DNA of 64,000 bases, taken from NCBI RefSeq assembly GCF_030272615.1, contig NC_081411.1, positions 185,984,449-186,048,448 of the forward strand. The letters run 5' to 3'. The stretch comes from Cryptomeria japonica. Lineage: Eukaryota; Streptophyta; Pinopsida; Cupressales; Cupressaceae. The notes below the pieces were generated by a model. It did not search any database and was not told the origin of the DNA. It saw nothing but the letters and a program-made list of their open reading frames with translations. Of this stretch, positions 12,216 to 24,759 are shown piece after piece. A program made the translations under genes and the position numbers. Every line of letters starts with the position of its first letter. Within the stretch, counting starts at the first letter, position 1.

Positions 12216-15200
12216 TCATGTAGAATCTCCACGCTCTTGCAAAATCTTCACTCCTATATACCTGCAATGCAATCTAATAAGATTAGTAAAAGAATCTAAG
12301 TAATAATCATTCAATAAGTAAAATTAAAAATCAAAGTAAGTAAAGACATAAAAAAGAAAATACAACATTACCTTCCAAGCATCAAGGTGGTTGCTTGTGG
12401 ATTAGTTCCAGGTGCATCTCTAAAAGTGGAACCATCAACAACCCTTAATGCATCAACACCTTTAACCTTATACTTTTTATCAATCACAGAACCAATATCA
12501 CATCCTCCATGAAAATGCCACATGGTATTGAGATTTTCCCTACAAAACTTGGCTATGGCCACCTCATCCTTGATATTAGGCAAAGCTGGTCCAATGAAAT
12601 GCAGCCTCCTGCTATCGTTGGACTTATCCTTATAGGCAAATTTTTGTATGGAATTTGTTTCACAAATGCGAGCTATTATCTTGACCCCTCGAACACATTT
12701 CTGGAGATCTTTAGGATTGGAATAATAGTTATAGCGAACAGAAGGATTGTCTCTAGGATCTCTACTAATTAGACTTAGATTTCCTCTTGATAAAGGATAA
12801 GCTAATTTCTCAAAAATTACCCCACCATACATGTTTGTGGATTTGGAACCATTTGACGAAGCTTGCTGGACAAAGCTACTGGAGAATATGTATAGCTCAG
12901 AATTGTTCAAAATGCCTACTGATTGAATGCTAGAAGTATTCAATGGTATAGGGGATTGTACTGCTATTGTTGCACGGGGATTATCCTGGACCCCTTGTCC
13001 AACTAAAGGCACATGTTTTACAACAGATATATTTAGCTTTTTAAGATTTTTGTAGGGGCCTATTCCACTTAAAAGCAAAAGTTGAGGACTTCCCATACTT
13101 CCAGCTGACAAAATTACTTCACTATAATGTGATGATTCATTAATTAATACTTGATAAGACTTATTAGTATTAAATGAATTTATGAATTCTACACCATGAG
13201 CCTTCAACACTCCTGCAAAAAGTTTTTAGAACCATCATCAGATCTGAGTCCATTTTAGCAGAAATAAAATCATCAAAACAAAACAATTTGAAATTAATTG
13301 AGAAAAATTTCCACTTGCTCATATTTTAAATGGCAGCACATTTTATTTAAAGCTTTCCATTAGTAAAGAAAGAACTTACACCACCAGTACATTTTATTCA
13401 CTAGGAGCTCATGCCTGAATCCTCATCCTATCATCGTCCAGTTTCATGGTTTTAGTAGATTTAATTTTTACCTTTTATAGATACATCTTAACTGTTTCTT
13501 AAAGCAGTTCAGTCGGTTGGAAAACTGAATTTTCTTTTGATTTCTAAAATTTATGTGGAAATGTTGACGTAACGTGTACGTTCATTAAACTTTGCAGGCC
13601 AGGGTGGGGGTGGCAAAAACTTTAATTGAATGAATTTGACAACCTACATTGGATAATTATCATTCACATTCAGATTGGCCCACACAACTCTGTTGTGGGT
13701 TTCAGGAATAATCATCATTTTTAGCAGCTATAACGCATTACTTCTAGTTGGTGTCTGTGTCAGCACGCACTAAGAGATTTATCATATAGACGGACCAGAA
13801 TCAAAGTAGCTTTCAGTAGAAATTCATCACTGGCCTTGTTCCCTACCTTTATTGTGGGTAGCAATGGAGGCCTTGGTTTCGGTCCTAGCTTAAGAGCAAA
13901 GCAAATCAAGAATAGAGATCTAAAGCCTAAAACCTATTTATTACTTGATATAATATTTTAAAAAGTAATTTATTTATAGCCCACTAGATGAGCATATGGA
14001 TTAAACTGGATTTTTGGTTATTTGAGAACTCAAAAAAGCTAATCAAGTGAAACATAAGAGTAAACTTTTACTAGTAGCAGAAAGTTGAAAGTTCAAAAGT
14101 AAAGCTTAATATTATTTTTCAAAGAAATTTTTCGTACACAATTTGAAAAAAATAAAAAACAAATGAAATTGAGGGTGTATAAATAAACTCTGTTGTTCTT
14201 ATATCCAATGAAGGATATCCAATTATTTATACTAAACATTTAAATTTTATTATCAATATCATAATTCAACATACTAAAAAATACCTCTCAATGATGTCAA
14301 TCATCTTCTCTAATCTTAAATAGTGTACAAGAACATGCGTCCAAGAGTAATTGATTCCAAACGTTGGCAAAAAGCAAAGAAAGTACTCAAGCTATCATGG
14401 CAGGCAATTGAATGCCCTCTTGATTCTCAAGCATCTCTTCGCCATAAAAAAAAGGGCAAATTAAGACTGATTCGCAACTTTAACCAAACAAATAGTATAT
14501 TCAAATAAAAAGAAACCAATATAAGTACACTAAAACAACAAACTTGATCCAAAAGTACAGGTTTGTTTAATTAGGCACCTGATGATGAGCTGAAGAGAAT
14601 TCTCGAGGCAGTAGCATTGAGTAGAACAACAATATTATGAGGATTTGCACACTTGAGTAGATCTGCAGCCGTATGTCTCTTGCCATGGTTATCAAAAGTG
14701 GAAGCACTGATCTTGGTGCCCTCCACATGATCCACAGTATACCCATTGTAAGGAAGCACTCCCACCTCCAGAAGTGCATCTTTCAGAGCCGTAGACCAGC
14801 GAGAAAGGTGATCTGGTTTGAAGGCATTCACTTTTTCCACCCACAGAAACGATTCATTTACCAGTTTCTCATCCCATCCCATGCGTTGAATAAATCCCAA
14901 GCTTGCTCTGCTATAAAACCCAGCATTAATGGCAGTTCCGCCTCCCAAAACTCTGGCTCTGGCCAACTTCAGTCCATCCTCGGTTAAAACTTCCTGAGCT
15001 ATTGAAGTGTACTTATCTGTTTCATTCAACGGATTCCCAAAATTATCGCCATTCTCAATCTCAGGGTTTCCGTAAGGAGACCCTCCTCTCTCCAGTACCA
15101 AAACCGTATGCCTCTGTGAGAGAGTTGCAGCGAGAGGACACCCAGCTGTACCTCCTCCAACGATAATATAATCGTATTTTCTTGCAGCTGCTTTCTCTGC

Positions 15201-15656
15201 GTCTAAGGTTATAAATGGGTATGGAAAGACTGGATTACCTGCATATTTCCACCATAATATTCGCTCCAATTAATCTTACAAATCACAGCTTACTCTATCA
15301 AAGTAAAGATTTTAACATTGTAAAAATGGAAATTCTCATAATCTAAGTGTGATTTTAAATGTTGATGAAAAAATTGTTTGAATAGATTTTATGAATTGTA
15401 AAAATCGTATAATCTATAAAGAATTAAAAACTGTAAATCAAAAAATTCTGATAATAGATCAGAAAATATGATTGAAACACAATTTAATTAAAAACAATTG
15501 GACCCAATCCATGGATTGTAAAAATCTATGGATTGAAATTCCTAACAAATAGAAACAGTTGTACGAACCAGTAGTTTGTGTTGCTGCTTCCATACTGGAT
15601 AACAGTTGACAACTGGTCAAGAATAGAAGCCATGGAATGACGAGTAGAAGCTCCAT
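12216..15656 (-). CDS. GMC oxidoreductase, HOTHEAD / mandelonitrile-lyase-like, 4 exons, 544 aa
   Basis: This is an FAD-dependent glucose-methanol-choline family enzyme. Exons on the minus strand are 15656-15569, 15238-14579, 13212-12372 and 12261-12216 (stop TGA). All introns are GT-AG and the joined frame is open for 544 codons, close to the 550-600 usual for the plant HOTHEAD/mandelonitrile lyase group. The start MELLLVIPWLLF gives a hydrophobic signal peptide, suggesting secretion. Exon 2 begins with the ADP-binding motif YIIVGGGTAGCPLA; exon 3 has SAGSMGSPQLLLLSGIGP and the C-terminal NTMWHFHGGCDIG with the catalytic His, then VVDGSTF and GTNPQAT with the second active-site position (Asn). 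Members oxidise hydroxy fatty acids for cutin (HOTHEAD) or cleave mandelonitrile; which applies here cannot be decided. Introns are 330, 1366 and 110 bp. The gene looks intact and is the only convincing host gene in the window. Confidence 0.9.
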
Positions 15657-18164
15657 TCTCACTCGAACTTTCGCTTTCTTGAAATTTTCCTGTTTATTCA
15701 ATCCTTTTATAATGGTGCAGTGCTCCCGCCTTGCATTAAATTTAATAAAACTCAAATATTACTGTCTGTGGACCCACAATTAGGTCGAGAAGAAATTAAA
15801 AATTCCTTCCTTCAGAGAGAGAATTTAGTTGAAAGAAATTACTTTCAGTATTCTAGAACGTCGACAGATCAACAACTTTTCAAAAGCTGCAAGTTACACT
15901 GAACTGCCATTACAGTAGATCCATATTAGCATCCCTGGTTACAAAATACAATTGTTTTTTCCCTACCTAAAAGCACTCATTTCCAATGCTTATATTGTAA
16001 TGCCTCGAGGACAACACTAACCCTAAAATATCATGGAATTAAAACTTGGTTATTCCAATGACCAGAGCTTGAATTATCCAGACTACTTACCATATCAAGA
16101 CTGAAAGCATACCCCGAATTACAGTAATCAGCTTAGTATGAGGAGAGGTTTAAGGAGTACAGATTATCTGAGTTTTAAAATGGTAATATTATATAATTTA
16201 AAGAGGTTTAAAGATTATCTCATAGTTTTAAAATAGTAATACTATATAATTTAGAGAGGTTTAAGGAGTAACTATTATCTCATAGTTTTAAAATGGTAAT
16301 ATTATATAATTTAGAGAGATTTAAGGAGTAAAGATCATCTCATAGTTTTAAAATAGTCATATTATATAATTTATGATAAATGTTTTTATTTCTTCTTAAA
16401 TGAAGAGAAGTTATTGAATATGAGGATTTTTATCAAGTCCAAAGGAGAGTTTAAATTTTGATGCTGATTTTATTCTTTTAATTAATATTTTAGGACAATT
16501 TTTCATCCGACCTAAATTTGATGATTTATCTCAGTTTTTTCAATTTTAAATGATATATTAAAATTTTTAAATTTATTATATAAAGCATTTTGACTTTATT
16601 AAAATATATATTAGTTTATATTATTTTTTAAAATTGTTTTAAATTTTTTGAATAGTTTTGATAATATTTTTACATATTGATAATATTTTGATAATATTGA
16701 TAATAGTTTTAGAATTATATAGTAATATTTTGATAATGTTTTAAATTTTTAGAATAGTTTTGATAATATTTTTAAAAATTTTAAAATAGCTCTTACTTAT
16801 CAATATTTTTACATTTATTACTAATAATTATCATATGTATATTAATATATATTATTTTATGATATTTAATAATATTTAAGATAAAAATACATATAAATTT
16901 AGAATATATTTGAAATAGAATTATAATTGTTTTTAATTTTAAGAATATAGATTGTCTTGAATATTTTCAAAAATTAATTAAAAAAATTTATTGATAATAA
17001 AAAATTTAAGATTTTAATAATTATGATTCTTATTAAAATATTTACTTAATTTAAATTATATAAAATAATATTTCCAAATAATAAATATATTATTTTCATT
17101 AAAATTTGTTTCAAACGTCCAATAAAAGGCATTTAAATGACCAAACTGCCATAAAATTTTAATATGAGAGGTAAGGATGACAGTCAAATTTCAGGCTTGT
17201 TTTCCATTAATCACTTTTCAAATATGCACCATGCCATAGATGGTGTTCATCAGCCATAACGTCCAGTTAACAGCTGTTGCATATTTTTTAACGGGCCTTT
17301 AGATACTCTTTGCCATTTTTGACCGCCTGTCTGTGGATTTTTGTTGTTTAATATAGGAAGAATGGTGATTGAAGCCGACAAATCTCCTCTTTATATAGCC
17401 TCTGGTCATTGAAAGATTTGTTGCAGCCACGAACCTTCTGAACCAAAGTGTTTCAACTGGTCATACTAGAAGATATGGACCATCTGTCTTAAAATCATGG
17501 CTTGGTTGTCCCCTGGTTTAGCTAACCGATATTTTGTGGATTTTATCCTCCTTGGGACATATTTGTGTATGATGAAGCTTTAGTTGAGGCTTGGGTATCT
17601 ATAAGGATTGACCTAGATGTCGTCATGATAGAGGCTTCTCACAAATAGTTGATGTTTGTTTATATTTTGGGAAGATTATCCATCTCTATCAAATCAGTTT
17701 TGATATTTCCCCCATCTAATAATTTGTGAGTATTGTAATACACTTATGATTAGTGGTAAGGAGTACACAAAGGATTCAAACAATAAAGTATACATTTTAT
17801 GATTAGTGGTAAAGAGTACATAGAGGATTCAAATAAAATATGAACAATCTAACATTATATTTATTCTTTTTTATTAATTGGTGGGAGCTGATTTGATATA
17901 TGTTTGTTAAAAAAAATTATCAATATTTAAATATATTAAATCATATTTTAGAATCATTTTATAATTCAAATTCTTATAGCATATAAGGAGTGTCCATCAC
18001 AATGAAACACTAAAGGCATCCTAAGGAATAATAAAAAAATAAACTATGTAAGATGTTCAAACCTTAAGGTAATATATAAGACAAGGGTAAAGAACAAGAT
18101 TCACCAAAATATAAGAAAACGTGTATTGAAATTACAATCAACAAGAAATGAAATATGAATAAGT
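15657..18164. other. Upstream region of the GMC gene, AT-rich, no gene
   Basis: No coding region is supported. It contains the GMC promoter side (15657 to about 15900), a minisatellite (16146-16375), and a very AT-rich block (16450-17110) made of TAATATTTTGATAAT-like words. A more balanced segment (17160-17470) has a TATA-like TTTATATAGCC at about 17390 on the plus strand, with no gene after it. An imperfect 50-bp duplication lies at 17745-17850. Confidence 0.5.
16146..16375. repeat. Minisatellite, four units of 52-60 bp
   Basis: Four imperfect units each begin GAGGTTTAAGGAGTA (or a variant) at about 16146, 16203, 16255 and 16315, and contain ATTATCTCATAGTTTTAAAAT and TATTATATAATTTA. The array lies about 500 bp upstream of the GMC start codon. 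Confidence 0.8.
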
Positions 18165-19182
18165 TGGCAATTGACACTCCTCCGGTGGATTTTAGTTCAT
18201 GGACAATGGATTAGGGTTGTCATTAATGGCAACTCTCCTTGGAAATCCTATTCAGTAGTTGTGGATTTTGATATCCGGAAGAGGATGTGATCTAGTAATC
18301 TATCTCTGGTATTTTAGAATAGCAGAGCATTTTTGGTTCGAAAGTGTTCCGGTAATTGTGGTGGTGAGATTTGTGCATGGGATGATAGGGCCAACTTGTA
18401 GAAGTCATTTTTACATCATTTGATGGATCCACATATGTTTTGGTGATCATGTCTGAGCCGACACCTGGTTACACTTTACATTGAATATTGTGTAGGTCAA
18501 CTTGATGAATATTTTATTTTATGGATGCGGATATATGACTAGTGTAGAAGATCTTTTTGGATGATGAAATGAGCCAGTTATGATCGAGAAACCTTTTGGC
18601 ATAGTTTCACGTGCGCATTCTTGATCTGGCAGCTAACTGAGAAGCAAAACATAATAGAGTTGCAGAGGTGGTATAGTCAAATGTTATGCACTTAACCGGA
18701 ACTCATCTAGGCATTGTTTGATGCTATTTTGGAGTTCAATAACTGTAGTTATCATTGTAATTGATTTGTAAGTCAGTGAGACTTCCATATTGTAATTGAA
18801 CCTTTGGTTTTAAGTAGTGTGCCTGAATGCAATTGCATTTCCCTTATGTAATATTTATGTGCTCTTCAACATAGTATATGAATATTATGGGTTCCAATCC
18901 CACCATGGTTTTTTCCTTTCTAGATTTCCACATAAAAATTCTGGTGTTATGGTTTTGTAGTTAATTATCTTGTGTTTCTACATTTTACTTGCCTACATTC
19001 TCTTGTGGTTGTTTAAGAATAAGTTTGAAAATTTGCTTACTAGTAGAACACTGATTGGACCCCCCCCTCAATGTTCCTTGATTCCAACAATTGGTATCAA
19101 ATCCTAGTTCCTCTCAAGATGCCTAATTACTTGAGGAAGGTTTAGAAGATTGAATCAATGGAATCTAGTTTGCAGAGACAGT
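18165..19182 (+). mobile_element. Copia A: LTR, primer site and gag start, interrupted
   Basis: An LTR of about 925 bp (about 18165-19089) starts TGGCAATTGACACTCC and ends CCAACA. It is followed two bases later by a Met-tRNA-type primer site (19092-19104). Then comes a short leader and the beginning of a gag-like segment (ATGGAATC at about 19159), which breaks at 19182 where copia B begins. The left LTR edge is estimated from resemblance to conifer Copia LTRs. The rest of the element is not in the window and is expected beyond position 64000. Confidence 0.6.
19092..19104 (+). promoter_or_regulatory. Primer binding site of copia A
   Basis: TGGTATCAAATCC follows the LTR end AACA by two bases. 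It differs slightly from the usual plant Copia initiator Met-tRNA site TGGTATCAGAGC, as expected in an older copy. Confidence 0.7.
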
Positions 19183-20318
19183 TGTGTTGACCATTTGGAC
19201 GAATTGGTTATGTGTTGCATTGATGTTTTGTCATTGATGTCAACACAAGTTGTTTTGGTTGCTTTAGTGGCACCCTTCTAGTCCTAGTATGATGTTTGGT
19301 TTTTGGTTGGATTAGACCATGATAATCCAGTATGTTGTGATATGTTTGGGTTATGGAATTGGCTTATTCATGCTACTCAGATTCATGTTCAGTTGGTTGG
19401 TCTTGTTCTAGTGATCAGATGCTATCCTGCTTGTTGACAAGCTTGGTTTGTTGTTCCAGTGAGGGTTTCACTGACATATCTTTGATATTATGCATAAGTG
19501 GTGTTGGTGCAACTTCTAATGGAGATTTGGGATGCTGATGGTGATCATGTTCGAGTTTTGGTTGATTGGGATCATTGCTTTAGCGTGTGTAAACCTAAAT
19601 TTGGTCCCAATTTATCTAGGTTATGGACCGACATAATATAACGTGTGGATTAGACTTCTCGATGCATTTCTGAGATGTCTTATGGGCTGGATATTATTTG
19701 TTTGGTCTCAGGCCGACATGTTTTGTAATTATGTAATTGTCTTATTGTCTGGTGGTCGACCTTATTATTTGTGGTCAAGGGTTTGTATATATATGATGTA
19801 ATATCATTGGTGATCGAGTTAGGTTTATGTAAGAGGATTTAGTCCTTTAGTATTGAGCTTAACTGAAATTGTACTCAGACATAGGAGATGTTATCTTTGT
19901 AGTTCATTTATTCTTCCGGATTGTAGTCTAAATTCCTATGTAATTAGTGAGACTTCTTTTGTGATGAGCAGTGTGCTCTAGGCTGTTGGCCTTCCTACAA
20001 GTGCAAGGCCCTCAATTGTATTTCACATACTTACTGCAGAAGTATTATTTGATTGTGGGTAGGCTTCCCATTGTGGTTTTTCCCTTTATCAGGTTTTCCA
20101 CGTACAAATATTGGTGTCATGTGGATGGTATTTATTCTTTGGTTTTTTTTTATGCTTAATTGGTTTATCTTCTATTTCGATAATTGGTTTATGCATTCCG
20201 GTATTGATCTTTTGGGTTTCAGTATTAGAGTTTTAATTGCTTAAGGTTCTGGTAATCTGAGACAACTGATTCACCCCCCCCCTCTTAGTTGTCTTTCGGT
20301 TATTTGAACTGTCTAACA
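19183..20318 (+). mobile_element. Copia B 5' LTR
   Basis: An LTR of about 1136 bp beginning TGTGTTGACC and ending GTCTAACA. The start matches the TGT.TTGAC opening common in Copia LTRs, and the end is followed by a primer site. It interrupts copia A at 19182; the five bases before it are ACAGT, which should recur after the matching right LTR outside the window. A C-rich tract (about 20272-20283) lies near the 3' end, as in the LTR of copia A. Confidence 0.75.
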
Positions 20319-20320
20319 AT

Positions 20321-20332
20321 TGGTATCAAAGT
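20321..20332 (+). promoter_or_regulatory. Primer binding site of copia B
   Basis: TGGTATCAAAGT, two bases after the LTR end, corresponds to the 3' end of initiator Met-tRNA used by plant Copia elements. Confidence 0.8.
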
Positions 20333-20373
20333 CCCGATCCTCTGCAGAAGCTTACACACTTGAGGAAGATCCT

Positions 20374-20836
20374 ATGGTGACTAATAGTTCAATTTTATCT
20401 GGTTCATCTATTGTTATCTTTTGGAGAGAATTTCTAGGCCTAATTGAACAAATTACAAAGTATGGAAGATTTAGATGGAAACTCATATGAGATGTCTCGG
20501 TAAGGAAATTTGGAAACTCACACAGAATGGTGTTACACCCTATAATCCAACACCTAGCAATCCTCCTCCAACAAACCTGGATAAGGAGCTTGAGAATGAT
20601 CGCAGAGCTAGAGAATCCATCTTGTGTGCACTTTTTGATCAGCAAATAATGATATTAACTGACAAATCAACTACAAATGCTATATGGGACAAGTTGGAGA
20701 CTCTTAATGAGGTGACCCTACTGTTAACATTGCTAAACTTGATGGTTATTGGGTGATATATGAAAACTTGAAGATGGAAGATGAAAGGATTACTGCATTC
20801 ATGGAAAGGGTAAATGAAATTGTTATGAGAATTCAA
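20374..20836 (+). pseudogene. Copia B gag N-terminus, interrupted by gypsy B
   Basis: The frame starts near 20374 and shows a Copia gag (UBN2-type) domain: METHMRCLGKEIWKL, ALFDQQIMILTDKSTTNAIWDKLE, and, after a one-base frame change near 20715, YENLKMEDERITAFMERVNEIV. The protein would form the virus-like particle. The sequence stops at 20836 within a codon run, exactly where gypsy B starts with TG. The five bases before the break are TTCAA, the expected duplication for gypsy B. The remainder is not in the window. Confidence 0.75.
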
Positions 20837-21648
20837 TGTTGTTGTGGAAACAACAACATTGAAAGACTAAATGAATTCAATCACAAAACCCTAGCCTAAC
20901 AACAACAAAGATCTACCATAACATATGAAGATTACCTAAGACAATGAAAATCAAATGAAATCACAAAAATTATACCATCGCATGTCTAATAGGGTTTGGA
21001 TCTCCATTCTTCCTATCTCCATTGATCTTGCTTGATATATTTGCTCTTAGATTTTATGTGTGCACAAGAGATCACCAAAGAATAGAAATGTGGTTGCAAG
21101 TAGGCTTGATCGCATATGAAAGTTTGAATGCTAGTTAGGGAGTTGAATAGAATGATTAGCTGATTAGGATTGAATAGAATGATTAGAATGATTAGGGTTG
21201 ATAATGAAGGAAGCATCTCCCTATATAGAAGACACTGTAAGAAATGGAGGGATAAGATTGAGAGGTGTAAAAGATAAATGGCTGGCTAAGATTGGAGGGT
21301 AGGTAGAGAAAATAATAAAATAATGAGAGGGTAGGTAGTGTAGGAATTAAGAGATGAATGACATGTATCATAGGTAGAAAAGGATAATTAATTAATTAAA
21401 TAAATGAAGATTTATTTAATTAACAGAGGAAGTGGGATCAATTAAATAAATAAGATATTTATTTAATTTAGGAAAAGGGTAATTAAAATAAAAAGTGTAT
21501 TTATTTAAATAAGAAATAAGGCTAGAAGAGGATAAATGAATTAATTAAATAAATAAAGATTTATTTAATTAATAGAAGAGTTAGGCTTAAATAATTAAAT
21601 AAATAAAAATATTTATTTGATTAGACAGGACAGTTTTAGTTGTCTACA
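20837..21648 (-). repeat. Gypsy B 3' LTR
   Basis: 812 bp, beginning TGTTGTTGTGG and ending GTCTACA, next to a purine tract on the minus strand. CTATATAG at 21221-21228, read on the minus strand, is the likely TATA box. A diverged family member lies at 1-600 in opposite orientation. Its partner LTR is expected beyond 64000. Confidence 0.8.
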
Positions 21649-21663
21649 TTTTGCTCCTCTTTG
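21649..21663 (-). promoter_or_regulatory. Polypurine tract of gypsy B
   Basis: On the minus strand, TCAAAGAGGAGCAAAA directly abuts the LTR end TGTAGACAAC. It is nearly identical in sequence and position to the tract of gypsy A at 40974-40988, and would prime plus-strand DNA synthesis. Confidence 0.75.
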
Positions 21664-21891
21664 AGACAATGCAGCTTGTTACTTTGTTTCAAAGAAGATA
21701 GGATGAACTGATACAAAGTTACCCCAAGATGGGAATGATATTCCCCCTCGAGAGATTGGATGAAAATGTCTGAAAAGATCATAGAAAATATCTAGAGAAG
21801 AAAGAGAGGCTACAATGGACTGACTAGATAAGATAGAGTGACAGAGTCACGAGATAAAGAAGACTAACTCGGGAGACTAGGGCTAGGGTAG

Positions 21892-21902
21892 TTTATAAAT
21901 AG
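21892..21902 (+). promoter_or_regulatory. TATA box for the gypsy B PMD gene
   Basis: TTTATAAATAG lies 92 bases upstream of the first PMD ATG at 21984. Gypsy A has TTATAAAAGG in the equivalent place, 82 bases upstream of its ATG. Conserved position in two diverged elements supports a real promoter. Confidence 0.65.
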
Positions 21903-21983
21903 ACTACGAGGAAAAACATCCTCATTGTCATCCACACACCTAAGAGATCAGAGTGCAGAGAGAGCAAAAAGCAGTCAACAACA

Positions 21984-24758
21984 ATGGAATTGGTGCATAG
22001 ATTCGATCGCGTTCGCCGATATCAAAGGCGAGCAGATGCAGGAGAGCTGGTGAGTAGCACAAAACCTCATTGTACTTTTTTGCATTGATTGTTGTCATAA
22101 ATGTATGTTCGGTAGGGTAATAAATGTGCATTTAGGAAATGTCAAGCGGAGGGGAAAACGCTAAGGTGTGTCTGCATTGGTGTTAGGCGCATTTGTGTCA
22201 TGAATATGTGTTTATGTCTTCAAGGTCAAATCGGTAGTTCTATGATAAACATATGCAGTCGATTAGATAAGCTACTGAGAGGATACACTCAAATAGGTCC
22301 TCTAAGGAAGACTAGGGTAGCAGATAGGGCTAGGATTGACAATTCTGTGATAGAACATACATTGTCAATCAGGAAAATACTCAAGAGGATACACTCAAGC
22401 AAAGGCCCCAGGATAGGATAGATTAAGGCACTTTGTGATGAACAGGGAGTACCAAAAATTTTGACAATTTTGTGATAGAACATATGTTGTCAATTGGATA
22501 CGGCTAAAATTGACAATTCTGTGATAGAACATACATTGTCAATTGGATAAGCTACTCAAGAGGATACACTCATGTATGTGCCCTAAAAGATAGGATCAAA
22601 GTAGCACTTTATGATGAACAGGGAATGTTAATAGGATAAAAAAGAAGTACTTTGTGGTGAATAGGGAATGCCACTAGGATAGAAAGCAGTACGTTGTGAT
22701 GAATAGGGAGTACTAAAAAAGAGCAGGACTTTGTGATGAAGAGGGAATGCCACTAGGATAGAAAGTAGTACTTTGTGATGAACAAGGAGTACCACTAGGA
22801 TAGAAAGCAGTACTTTGTGATGAATAGGGAGCACCACTAGGATTGACACAGTTGATTTGCTTGACTACAGGAGGACCTACCAATGCTGGAGTCACGGGAG
22901 AGATTTCCTTTGACTCAGAGTTTGTGAGCAGAGATGACATTCAAGGATAGAGCAGAAGTTCAAGCTATGGGACTACGACATATTCTATATGTGCCTGAGT
23001 TTCAGACGAACATGGAATTTCTGACTGCTTTAGCTGAGAGATGACACTCAGAGACATGCACGTTTCATTTGCCGATGGGTGAGATGATAGTCACCTTGGA
23101 GGATATGTATAGGATACTAAGGATACAGATCGATGATGAGTTAGTTCCTTACGATCAAGAGGGAGACAAAGATACATTAAGATGAGTGTTTTAGGATCCA
23201 GGACTAGAGATGAGGGGTGGACACGTGGCTTGGGATACCATGATAGTGATAGGATTGGCACTACCAGTGGTACTTGCAGGAGTGATCAGTGGGTTCCTTT
23301 ATCTGAACAGGGTAACATGAGGGTTGGATGTGGGATGGGGGAGGACTCTGGAGACATTGGTGACTGAGCACACTAGGTTTGCATAGGGATTGTGTCTATT
23401 GGCACATTTGTACTATGAGCTGCATCAGTTTGTATATCATGGATCAATAGGATTGGGATACAGAGTGACCTTGTTGCAGGTTTGGGCTTATGAGCATCTA
23501 CCGGTAACATGTCTGATACACTTTAGAGGCTAGCGACATGGGTGTAGCTATGTACATTTATATGATATGATTACATCACAGCCACAGATTGGGAGACTGG
23601 AGTATAGGCGCAGGGTTATCGATGAGATAGACAATGTGATATAGAGGTCGTACTTAGACTATGAGGAGTGGGAGGATGATGCAGTGGAGCTTCCATATGT
23701 ATTTCGGAGCATGTATATGATTGATCAGACACCATATACTATTGAGAGGAAATTGATAGATAGGGTGTGCAGGCAGTTTGGTAGGATATAGTGGATGCCA
23801 TGGGGTTCAGGGATGTATGCACGGATAGTGAGGGATCAAGTGCATTCAGGGCCATTGCTTTCTTATGGTCAGGTTGTACACAGATGATAGATATGGTTCT
23901 TGTGCCTTGTGATATATGGGCAGATGTGGAGGATGCAGGGATGGATGTAGAGTATACTACATATTGGGTAGAGAAGCCATTTCCATGACTGACGGATCCA
24001 GGGGAGCCGATAGAGGGAGACGGTGGAGGTGATGGAGATGATAGTGGAGATGGTAGAGGTAGGGGTGAACAGTAGAGATGGGCTGCAGTGGTAAAGAGGA
24101 GAGTGGCTCTGAGGGGAGAGGGCTAAGAGGAGAGATAGGCTTACATAGTGAGGGGTAGAGGTGGATTGCTTCTACAGGTGCTAGCAGCACAAGTTCTTAG
24201 ATAGGTACAGGCTTCTAGACAGGTATAGGGATAGGGAAAGGGGTAGGAGCAGCCATAGGAGCACCCACAGGGATAGGGTGAGGGGAGAGAGGACGATGAG
24301 CTACTATCCTTAAGGGAGATCTGTCGGGGATAGGAAGATGAGATCTAGGATCTAGAGAGGGAGATAGCTAGACTCAGGAGACAGCTGAGTGAGAGAGGGA
24401 TCATGCTATTTAGTACTATACGGAGCCTGAGACAACATTGAGGGCAGGGAGGTAGGGAGCAGAGGACATAGGGGCCGAATACGCCTATGTTCTATAGGCA
24501 GGGGAGGAGATAGGAAACTAGAGAGACCTGTACTATGGAGTGGTAACACTAGATCAGTAGGCTAGGAGCTTCTGGAGACCATCGCAAACGACAATGACAT
24601 CTAGAGGGAGAGACAAGAGATAGGCATCTAGCGGTGGGGTCATGGGTCTTCCACCACCACTAGATAGAGGGGGTGGGAGAGATGATCCTAGAGCAGGTCC
24701 TTCTAGGGCTTAGACTCCATCGAAGCCAGCTAGCTTCGAAGGAGGGAGTTCATCATAG
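21984..24758 (+). pseudogene. Plant mobile domain (PMD) gene in gypsy B, antisense, degenerate
   Basis: Two exons: 21984-22049 (22 codons, donor GTGAGT; residues FDRVRRYQRR match FEHVRRYRR of gypsy A) and about 22871 (after ACTACAG) to about 24758. Exon 2 begins EDLPMLESRERFP, parallel to ERLGIVQLRERFP of gypsy A, then LTALAER.HSETCTFHLPMGEMIV, the signature of the PMD family (PF10536, aminotransferase-like). Premature stops (for example TGA near 22928 and TGA where W is expected near 23040) and at least one frame change disable it. PMD proteins MAIN/MAIL1 of Arabidopsis act in nuclear genome maintenance and silencing; the transposon versions have unknown roles. The Gly/Arg-rich, acidic C-terminal half is low complexity. 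Confidence 0.75.
22420..22850 (+). repeat. 42-bp tandem repeats in the PMD intron of gypsy B
   Basis: Units built on ACTTTGTGATGAA, AGGGAGTACCACTAGGATAGAAAG recur at about 22429, 22606, 22649, 22691, 22726, 22770 and 22813, with spacings near 42 bp in the last six. A second word, AATTCTGTGATAGAACATAC, repeats three times at 22330-22550. The arrays lie inside the 821-bp 5' intron of the PMD gene. Reverse-strand open frames here are repeat products. Confidence 0.85.
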
Positions 24759-24759
24759 C

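Noticed and set aside
17380-17470. Promoter of an unseen plus-strand gene (TTTATATAGCC)
   Set aside because: No coding frame or splice pattern follows before copia A starts; a lone TATA-like word is not enough.
22628-22940. Minus-strand open frames with YSSQST-like peptide repeats
   Set aside because: They are products of the 42-bp tandem repeats in the gypsy B PMD intron.
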